Source: Actinobacteria bacterium HGW-Actinobacteria-5
GTDB taxonomy: Bacteria; Actinomycetota; Actinomycetes; Propionibacteriales; Propionibacteriaceae
DNA: 60,290 bases
NCBI GenBank assembly: GCA_002843035.1
Contig: PHEV01000001.1
Coordinates: 1-60,290 of the forward strand
Reading direction: 5' to 3'
Positions 54,144 through 60,290 of the stretch are shown here, piece by piece (the first letter of the stretch is position 1; every line of letters begins with the position of its first letter). Position numbers and translations under genes: made by a program. The notes beneath the pieces were generated by a model. The model ran no database searches and had not been told where the DNA came from. It saw only the letters and a program-made list of their open reading frames with translations.

Positions 54144-54220
54144 GGGCCTTTAGCTCAGACGGTTAGAGCGCTGCCCTGATAAGGCAGAGGTCACTGGTTC
54201 AAGTCCAGTAAGGCCCACCA
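54144..54220 (+). tRNA. ileT: tRNA-Ile (anticodon GAT)
   Basis: 77-nt cloverleaf: acceptor GGGCCTT pairs with AAGGCCC, D-arm TAGCTCAGACGGTTAGAGC, anticodon stem CTGCC/GGCAG with GAT at 54178-54180, T-arm ACTGGTTCAAGTCCAGT, and an encoded CCA end. It follows DUF3566 in the standard actinobacterial order. No copy of its 3' end is seen elsewhere in the window, so it is not visibly an integration site. Confidence 0.97.
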
Positions 54221-54306
54221 GATCTCCCGGCGCGATGGTTGAGGCGCAGTGGCATCCTTGGGCCGAGCGAGTCTGGTGGGCAGACTCCGCCAGAGTCGGC
54301 GGTCAG

Positions 54307-54726
54307 ATGAACAGGTTCGACCAGATCTCATCCTGGGTCATCGTTGCCGTCTTCGCCCTGACGGTGGGCGGCGGGCTCGGATTCTGGTGGCTCAGAGCCA
54401 ACGTGATCGCGCCCTCCTGCGGGGATGTCGCAATGGCGCAGCTGAACGACGCGGTCGGGGAGATGCAGAGCCGGATCCCGAGCCTGAGGTTCGATGGCGT
54501 CGACGACAGCTGCGACTCCGGTGGCGAGGTGTATGCCTCCTGGGAGCACGACGATCCAGGGCAACTGCTGAGTGAAGCCGCGGCCGCGGGCTGCCGGGTG
54601 GACGAACCGGACCCGTACGAGGAGTACGCGCCTGAGTCGCTGACCTGCAGGACCGCCGGCAGGGACGCAGTCCTCGTCTTCGAACTCGGCACCCTTCCCA
54701 TCTCCGGGGAGCTGTTCCTGTCCTGA
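54307..54726 (+). CDS. Hypothetical single-pass membrane protein
   Basis: A 139-aa protein with one N-terminal span (SSWVIVAVFALTVGGGLGFWWL, residues ~8-29). The ~105-residue outside domain holds four cysteines (SCGD, DSCDS, GCRVD, TCRTA) that could form two disulfides. I do not recognise it. ATG 54307 is the best start; the frame is open to 54235 with no better signal. It lies 86 bp after tRNA-Ile. Confidence 0.62.
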   Translation: MNRFDQISSWVIVAVFALTVGGGLGFWWLRANVIAPSCGDVAMAQLNDAVGEMQSRIPSLRFDGVDDSCDSGGEVYASWEHDDPGQLLSEAAAAGCRVDEPDPYEEYAPESLTCRTAGRDAVLVFELGTLPISGELFLS

Positions 54727-55035
54727 ACGGGGAAGCCAACAGGTGGCCCCCGCTCGGCTGCGCGGCTTCCATCGCCGCGGCATCGTCGTGATCCTGATCA
54801 CCGCCGTCGACTGGTGCACCCTCCGCACTGCCTGGTTGGCTGAAGATGTGGGGCCACGATTCGCCCTGGCGTGTGGCGTCCCATGATCCGGACCGTCCTC
54901 ACCGACCCCAGCCGGCACACCTTCCTGATTCCGACGTGGTCGGTTCTGCTCATCCTGACCTGGACGGTGGCACTGTGGTGTTCCGGCCCCTCGGTTGAGC
55001 CGGTCCAACGACGCGCGCGCGGTTCAGCCCGGCGG
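54727..55035. other. Gap with two weak overlapping short frames
   Basis: 309 bp between the hypothetical membrane protein and the lacI-type gene. A GTG at 54743 opens 47 codons with one hydrophobic stretch (GIVVILITAVDW) and ends at 54886 in an ATGA overlap with a second frame. That frame begins MIRTVLTDP and has a second hydrophobic stretch (LIPTWSVLLILTWTVALW), but runs on antisense into the lacI-type gene. This could be a decayed small membrane-protein gene; neither frame has a good ribosome-binding site. Confidence 0.35.
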
Positions 55036-56031
55036 CTACCTCTGGGTGGATTCCCGAACGATCAGCTCCGGCTGGAACACCACGTGGGGAGTGCGCGCCG
55101 GGGGGTCCATGAGGATGTCGGCGGCCGCCCACCCCATCTTGCGGTTCGGCTGCCGGATCGAGCTGAGCGGCACGATGAGTTCGGCAGCGAAGTAGACGTC
55201 GTCGTAGCCGAGGACGGCCACATCTTCGGGAACGCTCAGTCCGGCCTTGCGGACGGCGCGCATCGCTCCCAGAGCGGTGATGTCGTTGTAGCAGAACGCG
55301 GCCGTCACCCGCGGTGTCGCGGCCAGGAGCTGGATCATTGCGCGCTCGCCGCCCGCAGAGCCGTGCTGCTCGATGAAGACCTCGACGAGCTGGATTCGGT
55401 CCTGGCTCGCCGCGACGGCCTCCATGGCCCCCTGCCAGCGGGCCGCGCAGTGGGGCAGGTCGTGGGAGTCGTTGATGAACGCGATCGTGCGGTGCCCCTT
55501 GTCGATCAGGTGGTTCACGCCGAGGCGTCCCCCGGCCACGTCGTCCAGCCCGACCGTTGGCACGTCGAGTTTGGGTCGGACGCCTGCCATCACCACCACC
55601 GGGATGCCCAGCCGCCGCAGGTGCTCGAAGTGCGCCGTGCTCCCTCGCGTCGGGGTCATGACGATGCCCCGGACGCCCTGCTCCGCGAGCAGGTCCAGCA
55701 GGTGGGCCTCCCGGTCGACGTCCTCGTCGGAGCTGGTCAGGATCAGCGTCCCATTGTCCTGGCGGAGCCGATCCTCGATGCCGCTGGCGAGTTCGGTGAA
55801 GTAGGGGTTGCTCATGTCGAGCACGATCGCTCCCACGGTGTTGCTGCGTCCCAGCTTGAGCTGGCGCGCGGTGCCGTTGCGGACGTAGCCGAGGTCGGCC
55901 ATCGCCTGGGTGACCTTCAGGGCGGTCTCCGGAGTCACCGGGCGAGACCCGTTCACGACATGCGACACGGTGGCGACAGACACGCCGGCCTGCCTGGCCA
56001 CCTCGATCATGCCCACGCGGCGGGTGTTCAT
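55036..56031 (-). CDS. LacI-family transcriptional regulator (lactonase/ABC operon)
   Basis: A 331-aa repressor. The helix-turn-helix plus hinge reads MIEVARQAGVSVATVSHVVNG at residues ~8-28. The effector domain has GAIVLDMSNPYFTELASGIE, AAFCYNDITALGAMRA and VAVLGYDDVYFAAEL. ATG 56031 with GGGGAAGA upstream is the family start; the frame is open to 56124 without homology. It is divergent from an operon for a lactonase-like enzyme and a sugar ABC importer. Two TAAACGTTTA operators lie in the gap, so it most likely represses that operon and is released by the imported sugar. Confidence 0.92.
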   Translation of the reverse strand: MNTRRVGMIEVARQAGVSVATVSHVVNGSRPVTPETALKVTQAMADLGYVRNGTARQLKLGRSNTVGAIVLDMSNPYFTELASGIEDRLRQDNGTLILTSSDEDVDREAHLLDLLAEQGVRGIVMTPTRGSTAHFEHLRRLGIPVVVMAGVRPKLDVPTVGLDDVAGGRLGVNHLIDKGHRTIAFINDSHDLPHCAARWQGAMEAVAASQDRIQLVEVFIEQHGSAGGERAMIQLLAATPRVTAAFCYNDITALGAMRAVRKAGLSVPEDVAVLGYDDVYFAAELIVPLSSIRQPNRKMGWAAADILMDPPARTPHVVFQPELIVRESTQR

Positions 56032-56229
56032 CGGGTCTTCCCCATTGGTGGCAGCACTCGGCTCCCGACGCTCCGACGGGACCGAGTTGCCCGCGAGCGC
56101 AGGCCTCGACCGCTCGCCAGGCACTGCGGCAGTCCGCGCATCGTGACCTCCTCCTCCTCGTGTCTCTCCACCGCAACGGCGATGCTGCCATGATCCCGCG
56201 TCTTGACCAGATCGTTACCGGGTCCCCGC

Positions 56230-56258
56230 TTGACAGGCGACAGGCCCGGCCATAGCTT
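56230..56258 (+). promoter_or_regulatory. Candidate promoter of the lactonase/ABC operon
   Basis: TTGACA (56230-56235) and TAGCTT (56253-56258) with 17-bp spacing. The start of transcription would fall just before the first LacI operator. Confidence 0.55.
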
Positions 56259-56274
56259 TGCAGATGAAAGCTCG

Positions 56275-56284
56275 TAAACGTTTA
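56275..56284. promoter_or_regulatory. LacI-family operator 1
   Basis: TAAACGTTTA, a perfect dyad with central CG (flanked G...A), about 16 bp downstream of the candidate -10. Confidence 0.8.
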
Positions 56285-56330
56285 ACACCCATCAAAGACT
56301 GATGAAAACAGGGTCTCCCTGACGAGAGGC

Positions 56331-56342
56331 GTAAACGTTTAC
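56331..56342. promoter_or_regulatory. LacI-family operator 2
   Basis: GTAAACGTTTAC, a perfect 12-bp dyad, centred about 57 bp from operator 1 and 46 bp upstream of the SMP-30 gene start. Two sites at this spacing would allow a loop or a roadblock. Confidence 0.82.
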
Positions 56343-56388
56343 CATACTCAAGTTCTTGCGGTGCGGAGAAGCACCCGAAGGGGAAGAC

Positions 56389-57297
56389 GTGGCACTGGGG
56401 CCAAGGGTGTCGGAGTTGGTCGGAGACATCCGCACGCAGCTGGGCGAGTCGCCGTGGTGGGACGGGCAGCGGTTGTCCTGGATCGACATCCGGGGCAAGG
56501 CCCTGCACATCCTCGAGCCGGCGACGGGTCGGCGGGTCAGTTACGACGTTCCGGGCGTCCCGGGCTTCGCGATCCCGACCGAGTCGGGCGAGTGGGCCGT
56601 CGGCCTGGCGGACGGGCTCTACACTTTCTCCCCGGACACGTCGCGGTGGATCCCGAACTGGACCGCACCGCACGACCCCGCGACCCATCGCATGAACGAC
56701 GCCAAGACCGACCCCCGAGGACGGCTCTGGATGGGCTCGATGACCTACGAGGAGCGGGAACCAGTCGCGGCCCTCTACCGCAGCGCCGAGGGGCACGTGG
56801 AAGCGGTGCTCCCCGGCATCATCACCGGTAACGGCCTGGGCTGGTCGCCAGACGAGAAGACCTTCTACTACACCGACTCGATCGCGCGCCTGATCTGGGC
56901 CTTCGACTTCGACCCCGATGCCGGCGTCGCCACCAACCGGCGGGTCTTCGCCGAGGATCCCGCAGCCTACGTCCCCGACGGCCTGGCCGTGGACGACGAG
57001 GGCTGCGTGTGGTCGTGCAAGTGGGACGGAGCCAGGATCGTGCGCTACAGCCCGGAGGGCCGGATCCTCGCCGAGATCGCGACGCCGGTTGCCCGACCGA
57101 CGAGCTGCGCCTTCATCGGCGCCGACCGCTCGACTCTTGTGGTCACCACGGCCCTGCCGGCGGACGGCCCGACCGGAACGCTGGACGGGGCGCTGCTCGT
57201 GATCGACCCGGGCGTCACCGGCCCCCAGCTCCGGCCGGTGGCGGCCGATGCACATGTCTTCGCGCTTACCAACAACTCACGAAGGAGTGACAGATGA
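56389..57297 (+). CDS. SMP-30/gluconolactonase/LRE-family protein
   Basis: Six-bladed beta-propeller metal-dependent lactonase, 302 aa. Family motifs with metal ligands: Glu in LGESPWWDGQRLSWIDI (~residue 18), Asn in HRMNDAKTDPRGRLWMG (~100), Asn in GNGLGWSPDEKTFYYTDS (~146) and Asp in VPDGLAVDDEG (~195). It probably opens a sugar lactone to the aldonate. GTG 56389 has GAAGGGGAAG directly upstream. It overlaps the next gene's start (ATGA) and is first in the LacI-controlled operon. Confidence 0.88.
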   Translation: MALGPRVSELVGDIRTQLGESPWWDGQRLSWIDIRGKALHILEPATGRRVSYDVPGVPGFAIPTESGEWAVGLADGLYTFSPDTSRWIPNWTAPHDPATHRMNDAKTDPRGRLWMGSMTYEEREPVAALYRSAEGHVEAVLPGIITGNGLGWSPDEKTFYYTDSIARLIWAFDFDPDAGVATNRRVFAEDPAAYVPDGLAVDDEGCVWSCKWDGARIVRYSPEGRILAEIATPVARPTSCAFIGADRSTLVVTTALPADGPTGTLDGALLVIDPGVTGPQLRPVAADAHVFALTNNSRRSDR

Positions 57298-58445
57298 AGA
57301 GGTTCGGATCCAGGGCGACGCGCCATCCACTGGGGGCCCCGATCGACGGGGCCACGCAGGCAGGGCTGTACGCACGCCGTGATGTGCTCTTGATGGGCGC
57401 AGGGGCCGCTGCTGCCCTCGCCCTCGTGGGCTGCTCGACCGCCGGCTCAACTGCCGGCTCCGCCGCAGCCAGCGGTGGCACTCAGGCCGCGTCCACCTAC
57501 ATGGTGCCCGCCAAGACCGGCCAGCTGCTGGTCGGGTTCTCGAACTCCTTCGCCGGCAACGCCTACCGCGCGCAGATGATCCTGGAACTCCAGGAGCAGG
57601 CCAAGAAGCAGGCCAGCGACGTCAAGGAGGTCATCGTCACCGATGCGAACAACTCCGTCGACAAGCAGCTGTCCGACATCAACGACCTCGTCGCAAAGGG
57701 CGTCGACATCCTGCTGATCGATGCTGCCTCCTCCACCGCGCTGAACACTGCGGTCGAGCGGGCGCAGAAGGCCGGCATCCTGGTGGTCTCCTTCGACAAC
57801 ACGATCACCTCGACCGCAGGGATCAGCGTCAACGTCGATCAGAAGAAGTTCGGTGACATCGGCGGCAAGTGGCTGGCCTCGAAGCTCAAGTCGGGCGACT
57901 CCATCTTCACGCTGGACGGCGCGTCCGGGAGTCCGGTGAACGACGACCGGCTCGCTGGCGCGACCGAAGCGCTCAAGGCCGCAGGGATCACCATCGTGGC
58001 CGGCGCGCCGACCGACTGGGACCAGGCCAAGGGGCAGTCCGCCACCAACGACCTGCTCGCCGCGCACCCCGACGTTGCCGGCATCTACTCCCAGGGCGGC
58101 GGCCCGAGCCTGGGTGCCATCAACGCGATCGAGGCACGCAACGGGAAGCTCGTCCCGATCACCGGGGAGGGCTACAACGGCTTCCTCAAGAAGTGGAAGG
58201 AACTCAAGGACGCCTCGGGCTGGGAGTCCATCGCCCCGAGCAACCCGCCCTCGCTGGCGGCCGACGCACTGAAGATCGCGGTCAAGGCCGTCCGCGGTGA
58301 GGATCCGGGCCAGACCGTCGTTCTCGACCTGCCGGTGATCACCCAGGACACGCTCGACCAGTTCGTGCGCACGGATCTTCCGGACGCGTTCTTCCTCCCG
58401 ACGAGCCTGTCCGAGGAGACGATCGCGGCGAACTACAAGAAGTAG
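57294..58445 (+). CDS. Sugar ABC transporter substrate-binding lipoprotein
   Basis: RbsB/type 1 periplasmic-binding protein of 383 aa, tethered to the membrane. The signal segment has a lipobox ALVGC at ~residue 47, after an unusually long N-terminal ~30 residues with a twin-arginine-like ARRDVLLMG. The binding domain reads LLVGFSNSFAGNAYRAQM, LVAKGVDILLIDAASSTALNT, VDQKKFGDIGGKWLA and AGIYSQGGGPSLGAINA. It is the first part of a ribose-type importer; the sugar is unknown. It overlaps the SMP-30 stop by 4 nt. Confidence 0.9.
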   Translation: MKRFGSRATRHPLGAPIDGATQAGLYARRDVLLMGAGAAAALALVGCSTAGSTAGSAAASGGTQAASTYMVPAKTGQLLVGFSNSFAGNAYRAQMILELQEQAKKQASDVKEVIVTDANNSVDKQLSDINDLVAKGVDILLIDAASSTALNTAVERAQKAGILVVSFDNTITSTAGISVNVDQKKFGDIGGKWLASKLKSGDSIFTLDGASGSPVNDDRLAGATEALKAAGITIVAGAPTDWDQAKGQSATNDLLAAHPDVAGIYSQGGGPSLGAINAIEARNGKLVPITGEGYNGFLKKWKELKDASGWESIAPSNPPSLAADALKIAVKAVRGEDPGQTVVLDLPVITQDTLDQFVRTDLPDAFFLPTSLSEETIAANYKK

Positions 58446-58456
58446 CCTGAAGCAGA

Positions 58457-59980
58457 ATGGACCAGGTGGGTACTCCGGGATCTCCCCTCATCGAGCTGAA
58501 GGGAGTCCAGAAGCACTTCGGAGGAGTGCAGGCCGTCCGGAACGTCGACTTCATGGTTCCCGCCGGAACGATTACGGGACTGGCCGGAGAGAACGGCGCA
58601 GGGAAGTCAACGCTCCTGAAGATACTGGCCGGCCTGCACCAACCCGACGCGGGTGAGGTCTGGTACTACGGAGAGTTGCAGTCCGGCCTCACCCCCGCCT
58701 CGGCGAAGAAGGCCGGAATCGCCTACGTGGCCCAGGAGCTGTCCCTCTTCGAGGATCTCCCGGTGTCGGAGAACATCCTCATCGGGCAGGAACCGATGCG
58801 GGGACCGTTCGTCGACCGGCGGAGACTCCTCGCGGAGGCGCAGCGGGTGCTGGACCTGGTCGGCTCCGAGATCGATCCGGACATGATGGTGCGCGACCTC
58901 GCCTTCGCGGACCGGCAGCTCGTCGAGATCGCCAAGGCCATGGTCGGCTCGCCGAAAGTGCTCGTGCTCGACGAGCCGACCTCCGGCCTCAGGCAAGCAG
59001 AGGTCGCGCGGCTGATCGGCCTGATGAAGGACCTCCGTCAGACCGGGTGCAGCGTGGTCTTCATCACCCACCGGATGGGTGAGTTCTTCGAGGCGTGCGA
59101 CCGCATGACCATCCTCCGCGACGGCACCCACATCGCCACGGTGGGGATCGACGAGGTCACGCCCGGTGAGGTCGTGGACCTGATGATCGGGCGCCAGCTC
59201 ACCGACGCGTTCCCGCCCCCGCTACAGATGGAGCCCGATGCACCCACAGGGGATGCGCTCGTCCTGCACGACTTCTCCGTCCACGGAACCGACGTGGCCT
59301 CGGTGACCGTCAGCCTGCAACGCGGAGAGGTGCTGGGCATCGCAGGCCTCGCCGGCAACGGCCAGACCGAGCTGCTCGAAGGCCTCGCCGGCGTCCGCAA
59401 GGCGGGCGGGGGGTACCAGGTGGGCTCGGTCGCCGGGCCGTTCCGGTCGGTCCGTGCCGCGCTGAAGGCCGGCGTCGCGCTGGTTCCGGAGGACCGCAAG
59501 CGGCACGGGCTCGTGCTCGCCATGGAGGTCTACCGGAACCTCACCCTTCCGGTGCTTCGGACCCTGACGCGGTGGGGCCTCGTCGATCGGACCCGTGAGG
59601 GCGGACTGGTCGACGACATGATTCGCACCCTTCAGATCACGCCGTCCGATCCCCGTGTCGCGGCCGAGAGCATGTCGGGCGGGAACCAGCAGAAGGTCGT
59701 CATCGGCAAGACCCTGCTGACCGAGCCGGACGTCTACCTGCTCAGTGACCCCACCCGGGGCATCGACGTGAAGACCAAGTTCGAGATCTACTCGCTGATC
59801 AGGCGACTCGCCGCGTCCGGAAAGGCGGTCGTCCTGGTATCGACCGATCTCGCCGAGATCACCTCGCTGTGCAGCCGGGTCCTGGTGATGGCATCAGGCC
59901 GGGTGGTCGCCGAGTTGTCCGGAGAACAGATCACCGAGCGCGAGATCACCCGCGCCTCCTTCGCGGCGGTGGCGGCATGA
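58457..59980 (+). CDS. Sugar ABC transporter ATP-binding protein (RbsA/XylG type, two ABC domains)
   Basis: Double ATPase of 507 aa. Domain 1 has Walker A GENGAGKSTLLKIL (~residue 45), a degenerate signature (DLAFADRQLVEIAKAMV) and Walker B VLVLDEPTSGL. Domain 2 has a degenerate Walker A (GLAGNGQTELLEGLAG), the signature SGGNQQKVVIGKTL and Walker B YLLSDPTRGIDV, in which the usual Asp-Glu reads Ser-Asp. Such asymmetry is common in this group. ATG 58457 is 11 bp after the binding-protein gene and it overlaps the permease by 4 nt. Confidence 0.93.
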   Translation: MDQVGTPGSPLIELKGVQKHFGGVQAVRNVDFMVPAGTITGLAGENGAGKSTLLKILAGLHQPDAGEVWYYGELQSGLTPASAKKAGIAYVAQELSLFEDLPVSENILIGQEPMRGPFVDRRRLLAEAQRVLDLVGSEIDPDMMVRDLAFADRQLVEIAKAMVGSPKVLVLDEPTSGLRQAEVARLIGLMKDLRQTGCSVVFITHRMGEFFEACDRMTILRDGTHIATVGIDEVTPGEVVDLMIGRQLTDAFPPPLQMEPDAPTGDALVLHDFSVHGTDVASVTVSLQRGEVLGIAGLAGNGQTELLEGLAGVRKAGGGYQVGSVAGPFRSVRAALKAGVALVPEDRKRHGLVLAMEVYRNLTLPVLRTLTRWGLVDRTREGGLVDDMIRTLQITPSDPRVAAESMSGGNQQKVVIGKTLLTEPDVYLLSDPTRGIDVKTKFEIYSLIRRLAASGKAVVLVSTDLAEITSLCSRVLVMASGRVVAELSGEQITEREITRASFAAVAA

Positions 59981-60290
59981 GGTCGGTTCGCACCTACCTG
60001 CGCCGGGAACCGTCAGTGCCGGCCGCCTGGGCCGTGCTCCTGGTGATTGTGCTGATCTGGCTGGCGGGCAGCTCGGTGAGCGTGCTGTCGGTGACGATCA
60101 TGATCGGACAGAAGGTTCCGCTCGTCCTGGCCTCGATCGGCGCGGCGATCGTCATCATGAGCCGCGGGATCGACCTGTCGGTCGGCGCGGTGCTGACCGT
60201 GGTCAACACGATCATCGCCGCAGGGACGGCCGCGTTCGGCAACAGCCTCGCCTGGATCGGAGTCGGCCTGGCCGTCGCGCTGGTGGCGGG
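59977..60290 (+). CDS. Sugar ABC transporter permease (partial, RbsC type)
   Basis: The first ~104 codons of a membrane permease: a hydrophobic span (WAVLLVIVLIWLAGSS), then the BPD_transp_2 hallmark VIMSRGIDLSVGAVLTVVNTI. It starts in an ATGA overlap with the ATPase gene and runs off the right edge. Confidence 0.92.
   Translation, partial: MRSVRTYLRREPSVPAAWAVLLVIVLIWLAGSSVSVLSVTIMIGQKVPLVLASIGAAIVIMSRGIDLSVGAVLTVVNTIIAAGTAAFGNSLAWIGVGLAVALVA

Noticed and set aside
54144-54220. tRNA-Ile as an attachment site for an integrated element
   Set aside because: No integrase gene and no second copy of the tRNA 3' end are seen downstream in the window.

Overview
High-GC DNA with the gene order of an actinobacterial replication-origin region. 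The set rpmH-rnpA-yidD-yidC-jag-rsmG-parA-parB on one side of dnaA and dnaN-recF-DUF721 ... gyrB-gyrA-DUF3566-tRNA-Ile on the other places it in Actinomycetota. A propionibacterium-like member of the Propionibacteriales is my inference from gene content (glpABC, SorC regulator, trx/ddl/SURF1 block), not something I could test.

Layout. 1-5795: the 5' part of a very large secreted protein built from about 16 carboxypeptidase-regulatory-like domains and three Ig-like repeats (minus strand, runs off the left edge). 6316-14575: glycerol and glycerol-3-phosphate catabolism, with glpF-glpK on the minus strand and a SorC-type regulator followed by glpABC on the plus strand. 14576-24184: rhomboid protease, yaaA, a scar holding the ends of two broken genes, an AraC/VOC pair, trxB-trxA, acetyltransferases, an aminotransferase, ddl, a SURF1-like gene and DUF3817. 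24205-34273: the chromosome maintenance core, including two parS sites and oriC (30897-31274).

34274-48143: about 14 kb of accessory genes lying between DUF721 and gyrB, which usually sit close together. It holds a second-type clpP pair facing a small ClgR/PopR-like regulator that ends in Leu-Ala-Ala. It also holds a uronate cluster (PfkB kinase, uxuB, uxaC, a LarA-type nickel racemase/epimerase homologue, LacI regulator, gnd) and the three genes that make the nickel-pincer cofactor (larE, larB, larC). No mannonate dehydratase (UxuA) or KDPG aldolase is present. The simplest reading is a different route: glucuronate to fructuronate (UxaC), to mannonate (UxuB), to gluconate by C2 epimerisation (LarA homologue with nickel-pincer cofactor), to 6-phosphogluconate (PfkB kinase), to ribulose 5-phosphate (Gnd). 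This is the most interesting proposal in the window. A direct-repeat motif GCAAC-N5-GCAAC lies upstream of all the main transcription units of this cluster, which supports joint control.

48144-54220: gyrB, gyrA, DUF3566 and tRNA-Ile(GAT). 55036-60290: a LacI-controlled operon of a lactonase-like SMP-30 protein and a ribose-type ABC sugar importer, with two palindromic operators; the permease runs off the right edge.

A second notable element is a family of about 35-bp imperfect palindromes with the core GGGGACGGTTC. About 17 copies lie in six intergenic gaps (14.6, 15.4, 18.0, 40.2, 44.3 and 46.1 kb), as pairs or short tandem arrays. They look like REP elements.
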